Of a DNA stretch of 64,000 bases, positions 48,140 to 60,684 are shown piece after piece; within the stretch, counting starts at the first letter, position 1, and every line of letters starts with the position of its first letter. The DNA is from Atriophallophorus winterbourni (lineage: Eukaryota; Platyhelminthes; Trematoda; Plagiorchiida; Microphallidae). The notes under the pieces were generated by a model. The model searched no databases, had not been told where the DNA came from, and saw only the letters and a program-made list of their open reading frames with translations. Made by a program: the position numbers and the translations under genes. The stretch covers positions 37,760 to 101,759 of the forward strand of contig JACCGJ010024172.1 of assembly GCA_013407085.1 (NCBI GenBank), written 5' to 3'.

Positions 48140-49335
48140 TAATTCAGGTCAAAGGCTTTCGACCGCGTCAATCATAGTATTTTAATCCAGAAACTTGAAT
48201 TGTACGGGATAACAGGAAAACTTCTTGCTTGGCTAGAAAACTATTTACGCGACAGGAGTGCCCAAGTCAGAGTTGACGGCGCCTTATCGAAACCATTCAA
48301 AATTACGAGCGGAGTGCCCCAGGGTTCGGTCCTCGGACCGATTTTGTTTTTGATCTACGCAAACGACATTCCGGAGCGTGTTTAATGCAAGATTATGTTA
48401 TTTGCAGACGATATAAAGCTTTGGAGAAGCATACGTACCAATGATGACTGTGAAACTTTGCAGAAGGATCTAAACACATTGCACGATTGGTCTCTGAGAA
48501 ACAAACTACCATTCAACTTCCAAAAGTGCAAGGTGTTAAACATTGGAAAGACTGTTAATTACAACTACACTCTTGGATCCCACCAACTCGTCTGGACAAC
48601 TGAAGAGAAGGATTTGGGTGTTTGGACCAGTTCAAGTCTGAAGACTTCACTGCAGTGCAAAGAGGCTTACAAAAAGGCGTCACAAGTATTGGCGTTATTG
48701 AGACGAATTTTCGGCAGATTCTCCAATCAGTCGGTGCCCCGTATCATGAACACCTATCTGAGACCAGCGATGGAGTACGCTGTTCAGGCTTGGTCACCCT
48801 GGATTCAGAAAGACATCAATCTTCTGCAGCGTATTTACCACCGAACCACAAAGCTTTTACCCGGACTAGCTGCTAAACCATATGAAGAACGTTTGAGGAG
48901 TCTCAATCTTTTCGACTTTCGCTGTCGTCGACTAAGAGGTGACCTCATACTGATGTACAATATTATGCACGTCCCTAACCATCCCTTGTCCAAACTTTTC
49001 ACACGCTCGCCACCACGTGCCAGTCGGAAACATGAACTTACAGTGCTTATTCCCACTTCAAGACTGAACTGTCGAAAATATTCGTATGCTGTACGTGTAA
49101 GTTTCACATGGAACACCCTCCCCTCCACTGTTACACACTCAGCCAACCTGGATATTTTTAAAGCTAATTTGGACAAATACTTGAGAGACAACCCAAACTT
49201 TGATACGATTTACACTACATGAGTTTTCCTGTTCTTTTTTTATTGTATATACCTCATAACTCCATCCTATGGTTATTGTTAAGCTAAATGCTTTTTAGAC
49301 CATTACAACTTCTAATCACTTTGAATCACTTTGAG
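48140..49335 (+). mobile_element. CR1-like LINE, nearly intact 3' half
   Basis: Begins at SKAFDRVNHSILIQKLELYG (RT box A) and runs through 48200-48385 (LRDRSAQVRVDGALSKPFK; SGVPQGSVLGPILFLIY) and, after a single TAA, 48395-49222 (275 open codons). The latter starts at MLFADDIKLW (catalytic FADD) and goes on to EEKDLGVW, NTYLRPAMEYAVQAW, LLQRIYHRTTKLLPGL and DIFKANLDKYL. A 3' UTR with ATTGTTAAGC ends near 49335. It is 5'-truncated. Conservation suggests a recent insertion. The best reference here for the related copies at 26885 and 59211. Confidence 0.93.
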
Positions 49336-49339
49336 GTAT

Positions 49340-49450
49340 TTTGAGGGAGAAAAATCATTGTTGCTGTTGATTCCCTGACATAGTTTTATGTCATCAACGA
49401 ACAGAACCACCTCGCCGTCATTTAGTGTTGCAAAATATCAATACAGATTT
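49340..49450 (-). mobile_element. small LINE RT scrap
   Basis: Minus-strand translation gives NDGEVVLFVDDIKLCQGI, matching the FADDIKLW palm box of CR1-like LINEs. Flanks are not recognisable. Confidence 0.5.
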
Positions 49451-49459
49451 TGATTCGAT

Positions 49460-50690
49460 GGATTGGGTAGGATATACATCGATTCCGTACGCACTGAGCC
49501 AGATATTCACGATCAAAATGGTCATAGAGGTGTTCCAATTCTACAAGGTGTTACACTAAGTACGTTATAAGTGAATGCCCAACAACTTGAAATAAAGCAA
49601 TACGTACATGGCTGAAATTCAAAAGGTATGTTTTAGAAGTTGCACAGTAAGAATCGAGAATTCCCGAGAAAAAAATGCTATTGTTGAAACCAGTTAGATT
49701 AAATTATGAAATTGTCAATAACTGTACTAAATAGTGTAAAATTATAGCTGATTAAATTATCAGCGATTCTACGATCGATTCATATCAAGCAGTATATAAA
49801 TTCAGAATAATTTGCCCTTGAGAGGGATTAAAATTAGGGCATCAGTTGGCTCCGAGCATTTTCATTTCCAACTGTTGAAGCTGTGTTGTTCGTACGAGGG
49901 GTGGGTTCTGCGTATTTATATGCTCGAAGAAGTATCTTGGGCAGTGTCGAGAGAAAGTAACCTATTATTTGAATTTATTGACAAACACTAGCCAAATGTA
50001 ACACTTTTTAAGGAAACATTTATATTTTAAATTTGATCATATTTAGATTTCGTAGGAACTAACAACACACTATATATCATATCACTATTTAATTAAATTG
50101 ATTTTAAATAGAATTTATAGTATAATAGGCATTTTGTTTCGGTTCAAAAATAGCTTTGTTGGCTAAGCGCTTACCTCCTAACAGATTGATGCCTTGAGCA
50201 AAAAAGGCATGCAGATTAAAAAATGAGTGACAGCCAGTTAACTTGTTCGATTATAATTCTAACACCAAACGAATCAGAGATTACACAACATCTTTGCTGA
50301 ACATTAAACTTGATCCCAGTCCCAACAAGGTTCACTTCCAATTGTTTCATTCAATGGATTTCTATTCATAGTATAGGTGGATTTTTTAATATTAATGATG
50401 GAGAAAATTCGATATTTCTGCCACATTATTTCTGAAAAGTAACACATTTCATTTCTGGATAGGAATCATGAAACAAATATTCACACAAGGAATAGCCTCA
50501 CAGAGACACAGAAACCTTGAATTCATTAAGAACGCATTCCGCATGCTTCATGCTAATGCAACAAGACACTGTGCAATACCAACAGCTTATGTTCAAATGA
50601 ATGGAATTTAGCCCAAAGAAGCTGAGGTTACTGGTAAATAAGTAATCCAATATTCTACTCAGTGCAATTTGTGTACTGACTCAATGGTTT
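49460..50690. other. AT-rich interval, no gene supported
   Basis: No open frame of note and no convincing repeat match. Confidence 0.4.
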
Positions 50691-50699
50691 AATCGTCAA

Positions 50700-51930
50700 G
50701 TCACACCCAACAGTGCTTCAAATGACTCAACAGACCGAAGCGGAAAATATTCTCCTAAAGCTCAAAGCGATAGCAGAATTTGATCGATCGATAGTACTTG
50801 CAAGAACTCGACATGCTAAAAGTTCAGCAGCCGAGCGCATTACCTGTCCTTCCCCCATCTCGAAGTAGACGCTCGACGAAAGCCTCTACAGTAAACGGTC
50901 AAGAGTAAGTTATTAAAATCTAAAAATGTCAATGCTAAGAGCTATCAGGTATTTGTTACAAAGATCCTGATCCTTCCAATTTGGACCACCCAAAATACTT
51001 TATCCTAATTTAAACTCGCTATAAAATAGAACATTAAGAATGCCACCGTTGCACCTCTTACACACATGACACAGCCAGCGTATTAGAGACAACATACTTC
51101 GTAGACCAGCTTTAGAAAGAACTAATGCGTATTTTACATTGTCCATTCACGTTATTTTCAAGACGCGAAAATTGTTCCGTGAATGTCTCACATCGTTGAT
51201 CTTAGTTACGCTGTTTCATAGTGAAACGTTTAGTGAGCGCGAGGTTAAACGGGACGAGATGGCAGCCGTTCAGTCAATCCGCTTATCATTCTCGGTGTCT
51301 TGCAAGAGGTTATCCCCAATGATTGAACCAAAATGAAATGTGAAATGATGGACTAATTTAAGCTGAAAGTTTTCAACAGTGTCAATGGGGAGTGATATAG
51401 TACTTTGACCCTGGACTGAGGTTTTGTTCAGGCTGTTTTTAACCCAGTTTTTGTGTGCAGACGAAAAGTAGTCCATTATCGAATAAAGATGTATTTGGGA
51501 GTAAGCGATACTGACTGCATCGCCGAAAACGGTAGTCTACGAATTAGCACATGCCGTACTTTACTATTCGTTCTCAAACGATTTGGATTGAAATATTGTT
51601 TTCACATCACGTTCGTAGGTTAACATCACCTGTTCTCGTTCTGAAATGGTGCATCTGGTCCTATTTGGTTGACCCCTGATTCTTCTAACATGATTGGATA
51701 AAACCAGAAAGAATTGGAGGATTTAAATAAAGCTTTACTTTATCTCAGATAATCCGCCTTCATTAACTTAAAAATTTACCTGCATGAATCAAACTGGTTT
51801 TAGGGCACCATCACCTATCTTCTCTCATTCCCCTATCAGCAATAGCAGTTGCGCCAGGGCATTCAAGACGAGCATGCCAGCAAAATATCAGTTAATTATA
51901 TCTAGTCCAGGAGAATAGGTATTATCAGTA
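50700..51930 (-). mobile_element. internally deleted RTE-type LINE
   Basis: 50700-51660 aligns with the RTE 3' half: the minus frame 51476-51270 reads MDYFSSAHKNWVKNSLNK and LKLVHHFTFHFGSIIGDNLL, counterpart of MDCFSSACKDFGLTISMSK and HHFTYLGSTIADNL. From about 51738 the sequence jumps to the RTE 5' region (CTGGTTTTAGGGC-CCA, matching 45970; CCTATCAG-AATAGCAGTT-CGCC). Endonuclease and most of RT are missing between. This is a non-autonomous deletion derivative or a rearranged copy. Confidence 0.75.
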
Positions 51931-52084
51931 GCGCACCACAAGGATTTCTGCTCTCTCACTGACGTACATGAAAGTTAGATGAGACAAACTTTTAAATTGA
52001 TGCACAATGTTGGAAACATTTTCCCACTCACGCGATGTGATGGTAAGGTTTTTAATTTAATCGTTTAAGTGCACAAACATGTTA

Positions 52085-52260
52085 CGGGATATGCTAATCC
52101 ATGGTCTAATGTTTGCCGACGATGCAACCATCATTGATTACTTCCAAGAGTGGCTTCAGCGGCTTACGTTAGCATACACTAATTTTGAGCTGACAATCAG
52201 CATGAATAAGCTTGAACTTCCTGGTAAAAAATGAATTGCCTTTCATCATTACTTTCGAAA
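52085..52260 (+). mobile_element. RTE-type LINE RT scrap, plus strand
   Basis: Plus-strand frame: LRDMLIHGLMFADDATIIDY then FQEWLQRL and NFELTISMNKLELPGK. This is the FADD box and following region of the RTE RT (RDLLFADDAAFIAHS ... FGLTISMSKTKVLG). Catalytic Asp pair retained; otherwise isolated. Confidence 0.8.
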
Positions 52261-52325
52261 ACTGTCGACTCTTTAACCATTAAATAACTTCACACAACAT
52301 GGTTCGCATATTTTAAGGGGTGGGA

Positions 52326-52622
52326 AGTCAATATCCCTTGGATTACACAAACTGCTTCGGATCGTCGGCCGAGTTCCGGTTCATTATTCAAACATCTGAG
52401 GTCATCCGTTAATGAGTGGTAGGTGGCAAACATCTGGCTTCTCGTTACGAATCTTCAGTACATCAGTTTGACATTGATTACGTCACTCGTGCGATGCGAA
52501 CAGGCTTAGCGATTCCGTACCGATTCATCACTGAAGTCAATCTCTCCAACGCTAATCGCGTTCATCCACGCAAGGCTCGTTTGATCGACATTGACGAACT
52601 GAATATCGTTCCGGCTGACATT
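52326..52622 (+). other. unassigned open frame next to a LINE 3' end
   Basis: An uninterrupted plus-strand frame, GC-richer than its surroundings, includes QFDIDYVTRAMRTGLAIPYR and KARLIDIDELNIVPADIQGI. It ends where the inverted LINE 3' tail begins. No ATG start, splice site or domain that I recognise; possibly another LINE 3' UTR or a captured fragment. Confidence 0.25.
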
Positions 52623-53036
52623 CAAGGAATCAAGGAATCGAAGGATTTCCGGTTAAAAATTTTAACACTTTACAACACCACAGGATTATGGTATGAATGA
52701 AAAGGTGAAAAATAGTAGTAAATAGCGAGTAGAGTATATCAAATGTATGGCTCACGAATGATGTTCTTTTACATATATAAGTCCAGATATCAGAACTGAC
52801 AAAGCTTTTTGGTATAAAAAGCCTTTGGATGTTTTCGTGTTCGAGTAAGGCCATTGAGCTTTAGCAAGTGTTTTCTTTAAAATATCGCCAGGCAACGAGA
52901 GTCAACCACATGTTGAGGTAAGGAATGCAAAGAAATATTGCACGTACGGCAAACATAATGGCGTCAACCTTCAATTTGGGAACTTGGGACGTAAAGGGAT
53001 AAGATATGTCCACGTCTCACTTTCTCGTCACAAAAT

Positions 53037-54640
53037 TTAAACTTTTCTGAGTGGATGTCCGTCGTTAGACACAATTCTATAGGTCAGAATAATATCGCGT
53101 CGTTTCCTCCTTTGGGTAAAGTCACATAGACCCAGACGTCGCAATCTTTCAGTGTACGGAACATTGCGAAGACTTACCGCTAACTTTGTTGTTTTGTGAT
53201 AGATTTTATCAATAGAGCTATATCTCTTGGTAGCCAATGAGTTCAGACCTCAACCGCATACTCCATCGTATGGCGAAGGTAGACGTACATTATCCTTTGT
53301 AACGTTACCAGCGAGAATCCTTCAACTACTCTTCGGAAGATAAATAACAATCTGCTGACCTGTCGATGTATTTTCTGGAAGTGAACCGTGTCCATCAGGT
53401 TTCCATTAATCCATACTTCATTATCTTTTTCCGATGATCTGCATGTCAGGTTTTCTGTTCACTATCGATATGTCCAATGAACATTCTTGATAAAGTACAG
53501 CATCTTGCTTTTCCGTAGGTTGAACGTATTAGAATTCACGACTGCACAATCTGACACGTCCAAATCCCATTGCAGTTTCTCACAGTCATTTGCAAAACCT
53601 GGTTTGACTTTTAATTTCGCGTTCATGATTTTGTATAGTAACTTTGGGTTGCATTCCATTTTTGACAGCTAAATCAATTGGCGCGCTCCCTTATCCTCTC
53701 GAATAAGTGAAGTCACTTTGTTACGTAACAAATGGAAATGTTGTCAAGAAGTAGAAGTATGTTGAATTTATCCTGCACCCACGCTGCTCGCTTCAGTGCT
53801 AACCACTTTTTTGTTATGCGGCGGAAAACGAAATGAAGTACATCTTCGAATTTTTTAGGAACGATCTGCGAGTTATCGTCAATTTTCAGTTTCAGAAAAA
53901 CTACATGTTTGTTCCCATGCGTGTCAGGGCTCATGTAATCCGTCTGCAAATGCTGAATCTGCACGAGTTTATTCAGGGACAATTTTTAAATCCGGCGAAT
54001 CACCCCATTCACATCAAGCGATTGCTGAGTACTGCATACATGTTTGATCACAATCACTGAATGGCCACCAAGACATATCGGAGCCTAGCATCCGATCGCT
54101 TCGACAGATTGTTCTTCTGATGATAACACCGAGACGAAGGGGGAGATTCGAACCTTTTCTCTAAGTACATTCGTGACCATGGTGTCATAAAGGGACTGAA
54201 TCTAGTACCACTCTAAATCGGTATTCGAGCATCTGTGGGGAGTGGACGTCTCTGAGATAAAGTGTAGGCACGGTAAAATCGCCCATAATAAACATTGTTT
54301 GCTGAGTGCGATTCAAGCGTTGAATCACTTTGATCAACCTTCGTTGTACGATTTAGTAGATGAAGGAGACATGTAGACCAATTTATGCAAACTTCACGAG
54401 ACATCAGCGTTAAAGAACACTAAATTGTATCCTCGATGGTGAATTCTGTGTTTTCTATTATACAGCACTTGAGGCGATTTTAATAATAAAGAGCAACACC
54501 AACACCATTTGTCTCTCAATCGTTACTTATCAAATTCATGTTGGAAATGAATATCTCCGTCGAAATCAATTTTGAATAATATCATGATTCTGTAATGACT
54601 ATGTTGTCAGGTTAGTGGTGCAAGCGTATTTCGGTTAACT
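53037..54640 (-). pseudogene. LINE ORF2 remnant (endonuclease, linker, RT pieces)
   Basis: Pieces in order: TEIFISNMNLI and GVGVALYY (about 54600-54470), TMFIMGDFTVPTL-type sequence (54404-54213, GDFN box), LLRNKVTSLIREDKG (53720), NPKLLYKIMNAKLKVKPGFA (53659-53600), CEKLQWDLD (RT thumb side) and LRNVPYTERLRRLGLCDFTQ (C-terminal, 53237-53037). Homologous blocks occur at 17165, 22740 and 24603. Confidence 0.7.
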
Positions 54641-54922
54641 CCGCCAAATTGTTTGGAAGGCTTTACGCATTTCTATATAAACATCTTATAAAGCGTGTAG
54701 TGCTCAAGCCATGAAATGTTATCAATGGTCCGACTCGGTTGGAATCTGAATGCTCAAGTTTTGAGGAACTGTCTTAAAAGATTCCGTTTGGACCGCACAA
54801 TTAGGCGTTGCTGGGTCAGTACTATCCATTTGCAAGCTCAAATTGACGTTTTGGGGGTAGGTTTCTTCTATTAGTTTTCCATTCAATCTTAATAATATCT
54901 GTCATTTTTGTTCTCAAGACGG

Positions 54923-56130
54923 TTAGCTTTGAAGGGTTAGGACCTTACACTTTATAGTTGGCAGACCGCGGTATCCTAAAAGTATACACATTTTAACACT
55001 GATTGTTTCGGCTAGGTATCGCAACTGTTTGCAATCGTGCTCAGAATTTTCTTGAGATGGTACGTCATCTTTCGGAACGACTAAAAATATGAAACTTTTT
55101 GAATAATTTTCTTCTCGATATTTTTTTCGACGACTTTCGCTTCTACCATGGTAAATCTGCATGGATACATGAGGACTCTTAGACACCTCTAAGGTAAGCA
55201 TTTAAGAGTACGTTTTCCACGTCGTCCGCATCGTTATGCGTAAGGCGGAGATCCTTGTGGTGAGAAGAATCTAGGTGACGATTTAGTCTAACTGCTGATG
55301 AGGGAGTAACTGTGGCCAGTCTTATCTGACTACAGAATTTCTACAACTTTACTAAGTCATGTTTATGCGTCTCCCATAACTCCGCCGATTTCTTACATAT
55401 AACACTAAAGTTCGTGGATTCTGGTTTATTATTTGAGTCGGTCTTTTAACAATGGTTTTGCTTAGTCCTTTCTCGCTTCCATGACGTTTATGAGTCACTG
55501 ATCCCGGCGAACACTTACTCGTTTCAGTCACCATCTGAGCGGTTATCTGGGCAAATGTTAGTCTGTACGAGTATGACGTATTTTCTAGCAGCTCTTTGTC
55601 AGCAGCCTTCAAATCTGGCAACAATGGTATCTTTATGACATTTTATATCAATTCAGTCAATTTTATATACCGGATTTTCGTCCATTTAAACGCGTCTTCA
55701 TTATATTCTCCGGAGTTTTTGCCTCCGAGGATGTCACCGTTGGTTTGGTCTGCAAACCTGGCAATCATAACAAACACCAGGACAAATAAATCCAGTGATA
55801 ATTGCTACCGAATCCGAGGTCAGTGGCAAACAGTACACATACAGCCCGATGTACTTGATTTTCTTTTCAGGGTTTTCCGCTCAGGGTTGTAGGCAGCAAT
55901 GGTAAGTGGTGGGCGCACAAGCAGTGGTTCCGTCAACCGATCGAGGATGAATAGCGTGAGCGCGACAAACAAGCTATGATCACGAATAAGAGCAAAATCA
56001 GAATTAAATCCTGCAATACTTTCCGGTAGTTGATTGCACGATATTAAAAATATAACCAATTGGTGTTGAAAAATATTATCCTTGCGTGACGTCAATCCTT
56101 TTGAGAACTTAAAGAGTATTAACAACGTTG
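54923..56130 (-). pseudogene. LINE ORF1 remnant (Cys-rich finger and RRM-like part)
   Basis: The frame 56125-55820 ends in SGCMCTVCH; the next frame continues SDSVAIITGFICPGVCYDCQ then VCRPNQR, giving C..C ... C...C..C as in PHD-like ORF1 fingers. Frame 55624-55352 is the hydrophilic middle. 55201-54923 (SKSFIFLVVPKDDVPSQENS; CKQLRYLAETISVKMCILLG; GLPTIKCKVLTLQS) matches the RRM-like ORF1 part. Confidence 0.55.
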
Positions 56131-56159
56131 CAGTCTTTGAGCTAATATGGGAAAATCAC

Positions 56160-56820
56160 GAAAATCCGAATTTTCACGTATTGCCGAATACTGCTACAAG
56201 AGTGGTATATCCAGAAAACTGAATTTAAGAGGATTTCATTAACATATAATATGTCCACCTAGATCTAACTGTAAGAACAGTATATCGTGATAATCAGGAG
56301 CTCAAAATAATGCAACCGCATGGCACGAATGTCACGCGTTGTACATCTCCATATGCTTCCGAGAATGTTGTTGCTCGAACAGTTCTAACGAAATCCTTCT
56401 GAAATGCGAATCACTACAGATTCTTGATTGTCGTCGTCGAACTTTACAGCCCTTCCTGCTCTTGTGTTGCGCCGGAGGGTGATGATCTGCATATTATCCG
56501 GAAGTTTGTAAGTAGCACTCATCCCTAATGCACTTTTACCCTTCAAATTACTGTGGATAACCTTTCATTTGCATTTGTTAATAATAAGCGGACTGGCAAT
56601 TCAATTGTTAACTTGACTAGTTTGAACTTCCGTTTTAGAGGTAATCACAAAATATCCGTTAATAAAAAATAACGGTAGACAGCGTGTGCGTAATGAATAC
56701 TTCATGGCACTGAACCTGTGTCATTCGCGCAAGACCCGAACGTACGCTAGTTGATTTTATTTACACAACATCCATCGAACCGTTAATGTATCGTGAATTG
56801 GCAGAGTGAAAAATGAAAAT
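56160..56820. other. interval with no supportable feature
   Basis: No exon, RNA gene or repeat recognised. Confidence 0.4.
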
Positions 56821-56829
56821 TGTTGTATA

Positions 56830-57120
56830 ATGGCTGGTCCAAAAAGCATCTTAATTCTACTAAATCAACGTGGCGTACGCTGGCTTGGTCATGTCCAAAG
56901 AATGGAAAACGTTCGTATTCCAAAAGATCTACTCTATGCAAAGTTGAAACCAGGTAGTCGACTCTCACCACGTCTGCGGTAAAAGACATTTGTAAAAGAG
57001 TTGTGAAAACCCAAGGAGTTGAAACTGATAGTTGGGGAAAATTAGTGCTTGACGCTTCTATTCATACTGGCAGTGTGAAGTGTCACATAGAAGCTAGGAA
57101 TGAGCAGGTGAAGCTTTAAC
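56830..57120 (+). mobile_element. RTE-type LINE C-terminal fragment, plus strand
   Basis: Plus-strand translation: NQRGVRWLGHVQRMENVRIP, KDLLYAKLKPGSRLSPRLR, then KTFVKEL. It matches the RTE C-terminal WLGHVYRMENGRIPKDLLYGEL and RPLGRPHLRYKDVCK. Stops present; isolated fragment. Confidence 0.85.
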
Positions 57121-57840
57121 TTAATTAAATGAAAATCACGCCACTGATCGACTATGTGCACTTGGTTATGCGAAGACTAGAGAAGCTGACTCGAACAAAT
57201 TCCGATTGGTGCTGGGGACCCCCTTTGTACCCAAATTCCCAAGACTGTTCATTGCAGCCGACTCATTCTTCAGGAGGAAATAGTCGCACAAAATTAAGTA
57301 TGGAAAATGCTTAATTTCATCTAAATCTAAAAATTGTACTATTAGTCCTATACTGAAATCTTTCATTATTTGTTTTTATATTTTTATTAAGACTGTTTTT
57401 CGAAATAATTCATTTTTAGAACTCGTGACAGTTTATTTTCTGAAGTTCTACTGAGATGTTGCATTAGGGATTAGACATAATAATGAATATGTCATTATTA
57501 ATAAATCACCCTATTTGATTCGTAAATTCTGAGACAGACAATTTTTCACAGCATGAACATTTATTTTATTGTTTGAAGATATTTGATAAGTTAAGGCTAG
57601 AATTTCGACATGAATTGTTTTTAGGTTGATTGAAAAATCATTTCATGAAAATATGTGAAAACTGAACATCTTGCGGTTTCAGGAGATAGCACCTCACGAT
57701 AATATTAAATTTAGTACCTGAATCGGGTGGACATTTTTTATTAGACGTTTTTCCATTATCAGATACATGGACTTCTTCAGATGATGAGAGTTTGAGGGTG
57801 CATTAGCAGGCAATGATAAGTGTAATTCTAAAACTTATGA
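57120..57840. other. interval with no supportable feature
   Basis: AT-rich, nothing recognised. Confidence 0.4.
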
Positions 57841-58200
57841 AAGCTTGAAGTGCGCCAGTAAATGATACGAACCACGGAAAAATGCATAACAGACCATCAT
57901 CCGAAAGCCAATAATGCCAGCATTTGCGGAACCATGGGGATTAACGTTAGGAGAGAAATGTTGGCCGACAGTTCAAGCGACAGCCTGTCTAAAAACGGGA
58001 ACAAACGTAGGACAACAATCTATTGTTCGAAATGCAAATTAATAAATCAAGCTAACTAGTCCAATGTGGCAACGGCTTCAAAGGAAGAGGTTGGTGGAAA
58101 ATCGCTCAGCAAATCAGATCCAAGCATCGACCGACGCGGAAACACAGAGGTCTCCTGTGTGGTTATGAAATTCCTGCGTCTCGTGCTGAGCTTTTGATTT
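57840..58200 (+). other. GC-richer unassigned patch with Cys-containing frame
   Basis: Frame 57862-58059 includes SDSLSKNGNKRRTTIYCSKC followed by KLINQAN, and the next frame GGKSLSKSDPSIDRRGNTEV. Composition differs from the AT-rich flanks, suggesting an old element (ORF1 or gag-like), but I cannot place it. Nothing clear follows in 58200-59210. Confidence 0.25.
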
Positions 58201-58209
58201 CTCACCTAT

Positions 58210-59205
58210 GGTTGTAAATCCTAATGCAATAGACACCTGGAAAAAGCGTGTAAATGGGATGAACATGTTTAACATGTGGTCGAGATGTCAGATTAGTAGA
58301 ACTTTACACTGGAGAACTGTTTTGATATCAAAGCATGTGACCATCGTTATGATTCCGTGAGTGTGTCCTGAAATTATCACTCATTTTCCGGTAAAAATTG
58401 GAAACCGTTTTACTTCTGAATATGGGGAAAAATTGTTTAGACGGATTGCACAACGATGCAGTGATGGGAGATTCGGCAGGCTACCTTTTAGATAAAAGAC
58501 GCATATGCCACCTAAAATCATTTTGAAATTTCTATTAACGTGAAGTACATTGCATCACTGCAAGAATTCGTTTGGAAGGCCACATCAACCTTAAACTTTG
58601 AAACTAGACTCAAGATCCAAGTATAACATCCCAGGACAAATGGTTTCTTGAATGTGTGCTATCCTTTACTGGATTATTATCCGAGTGGAGTTAGCTACTA
58701 AAATGCATTAATGCATTCGGTGAACACGCAATTAGAAATAGGATACGAATTCCGAAGATAAATAACGGAATTTTACTACTTAATATGTAAAAGTAACATA
58801 TTCATAAAAATAGACGGGTGGATACAACAAGAGCTTTCAACGATTCTGATGCTCTGTTTCATTTTATTCTTTTAAGTGGTGGGCTAAATAATGGAGTTTT
58901 ATCAAATCAATGAATCAAAATAATCCTGAACGAATGGTAGTTCGTTTCTAATTAATTATCTTCATATAAGAAAGATTAAACCGGTATTCAAACTTAATCC
59001 ACCGACCGTGTTAAAAGATCACCGAAACTATTGTTTCAACATTATAACATATGAAGTGATCTATTTTTACAGCAAATATGACATTTTGTGTATTGATTGA
59101 AATGTTTTGAAATCGATATTCGCACCGCATACAATCAGCTCGTGCCTAATCCTTAAATTTATGATGGTGAGTTGCTGAAGAATAATTTAAAGAAGAACAC
59201 ACGAA
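58210..59205. other. interval with no supportable feature
   Basis: AT-rich, no coding or repeat feature recognised before the LINE tail at 59211. Confidence 0.4.
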
Positions 59206-59210
59206 TTTCT

Positions 59211-60240
59211 ATTCAATTCAATTCAATTTGATTTAATGGTCTACAAAGCATATAGCTTTACAGAAACCACAGAATAATATGGGTACATACACATATAGTT
59301 AAAACGGGACTTGTTTGCTTACTGAGCAGTTCAGGGATCATGTAAATATCCATAGGGTAGAAACTGTTTTCAATCGGTTGGATGGCACATGTAAATCCGT
59401 GGGTTGAAGATGTATAGTTTACTTCGATGCATGGGTTCAAAGTTCAAAGCTTTTATAGTGTACAATATATAGGTTCAATGTTTGGATGGGTCGACATGAA
59501 TTTGTCCAAGTTCGCTTTGAATATATCCAAGTTGGGTGAATGTGCAAGATTATCGGGTAGGGAGTTCCCGCTTAAACATACACGTACAGAATAAACATAC
59601 CTTCGACCGTTCAGACTCGAGTCGGAAATAAGTACTGTATAGTCATGACTCCGGCTGATTCGGGGTGGTATTCGTATGAATAGTTTATTCAGGGGATGGT
59701 TGGGGATATGCATTAAATTGAACATAAGATTTAAATCTCCTCTAAGAAGGTGGTAGCGAGAGTCGAAGAGATTGAGGCTTGCAATCCGATCTTCGTATTG
59801 TTTGTGCTTCAAACCGCGTACGAGCTTGGTGGTTCGATGATATATTCTCTGCAGGTGGCAAGAGCCAGGGTTACCGAGCCTGAACCGCATACTCCATGGT
59901 TGGCCTCAAGTACGTATTAATTATTCGATGAACAGTTTGCTTCTTGAAACTCCCAAACACGCGTTTCAGCAGAAGCAGTACTTTTGAGGTATTTCCATAG
60001 ACAGCTGTGGCGTTATGTGACGGTTTTAAATTGCTGCTCTCCCACACACCCAAGTCCTTCTCCTTGTCAGTGCTTTCAGGAACGTGGGAACCAAGGTTGT
60101 AAGAGAACTCGAAATGTCATCCAACTGTCAATACTTTTCTTTTTCTGACATTAAAATTCAGTTCATTTTTAACTGGCCAGCCGTGTAAGGCATCGAAGTC
60201 CAGCTGAAGCTGCCAGCAATCCTCAATTTAGGTGCTTTAT
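59211..60240 (-). mobile_element. CR1-like LINE, 5'-truncated C-terminal copy
   Basis: Minus-strand frames 60053-59871 (MGVWESSNLKPSHNATAVYG; INTYLRPTMEYAVQA) and 59890-59453 (145 codons: LQRIYHRTTKLVRGLKHKQY; LNLFDSRYHLLRGDLNLMFN; LDIFKANLDKFMSTHPNIEP) give the post-RT region with one frameshift. The 3' end has the same ATTCAATTCAATTCAAT tail as 26885-27560. Truncated before the RT palm. Confidence 0.9.
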
Positions 60241-60249
60241 TAGCAAATC

Positions 60250-60680
60250 GGTAGAATACTGAATCCAACTAACATTCTAATTTCAGAAATAATCTGGGAC
60301 GTCATCCAAGTGAATTACTTGCGAGAACCAGTCACATCCGCATAAATTAAATATACACATTTCCTACTCGGTTAAATGTGTGGCACCATAAATCTGAAAT
60401 CAGTTATTTACATAAATATGAGTGTTGTGTTCCACACATTATTCGAACAGAATTGTGAAACGATTTTCCTTTGGTTGATAAAGCAGCGAACATTAGCATT
60501 AAATTATTTATGTTTACGTGTTTTGAGCTTAACTCAATTTGTGTTGGCGATTCATTTTACAGGGTGTAAATGCAAACACATACTTTCCATTTTTTATACC
60601 TTGTTTCAACATATTTGCGAATTTTACTCAGCTTCTGTCATCCTTACTAATTAGGTTTTCTGGTCTTTATTTAATCTCAC
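60250..60680. other. AT-rich spacer between LINE pieces
   Basis: The open frames at 60376-60654 and 60539 onward have no domain. Nothing supportable. Confidence 0.4.
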
Positions 60681-60684
60681 ATTG

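Larger units (their letters stand above)
52625..56150 (-). mobile_element. CR1-like LINE, two-ORF copy, degenerate
   Basis: Read 5' to 3' on the minus strand: ORF1 with a Cys-rich finger and RRM-like part (56130-54923), ORF2 endonuclease (54900-54000), linker (53720-53560), part of RT, C-terminal region (53237-53037) and a 3' UTR shared with the copy ending near 24430. The 3' tail carries repeated AATCAAGGA-type words (52620-52645). It is the most complete member of this family in the window but is riddled with stops, and RT is largely deleted. Confidence 0.8.

Noticed and set aside
48835..49191. 118-aa minus-strand frame
   Set aside because: Antisense shadow of the intact CR1-like coding region at 48395-49222.
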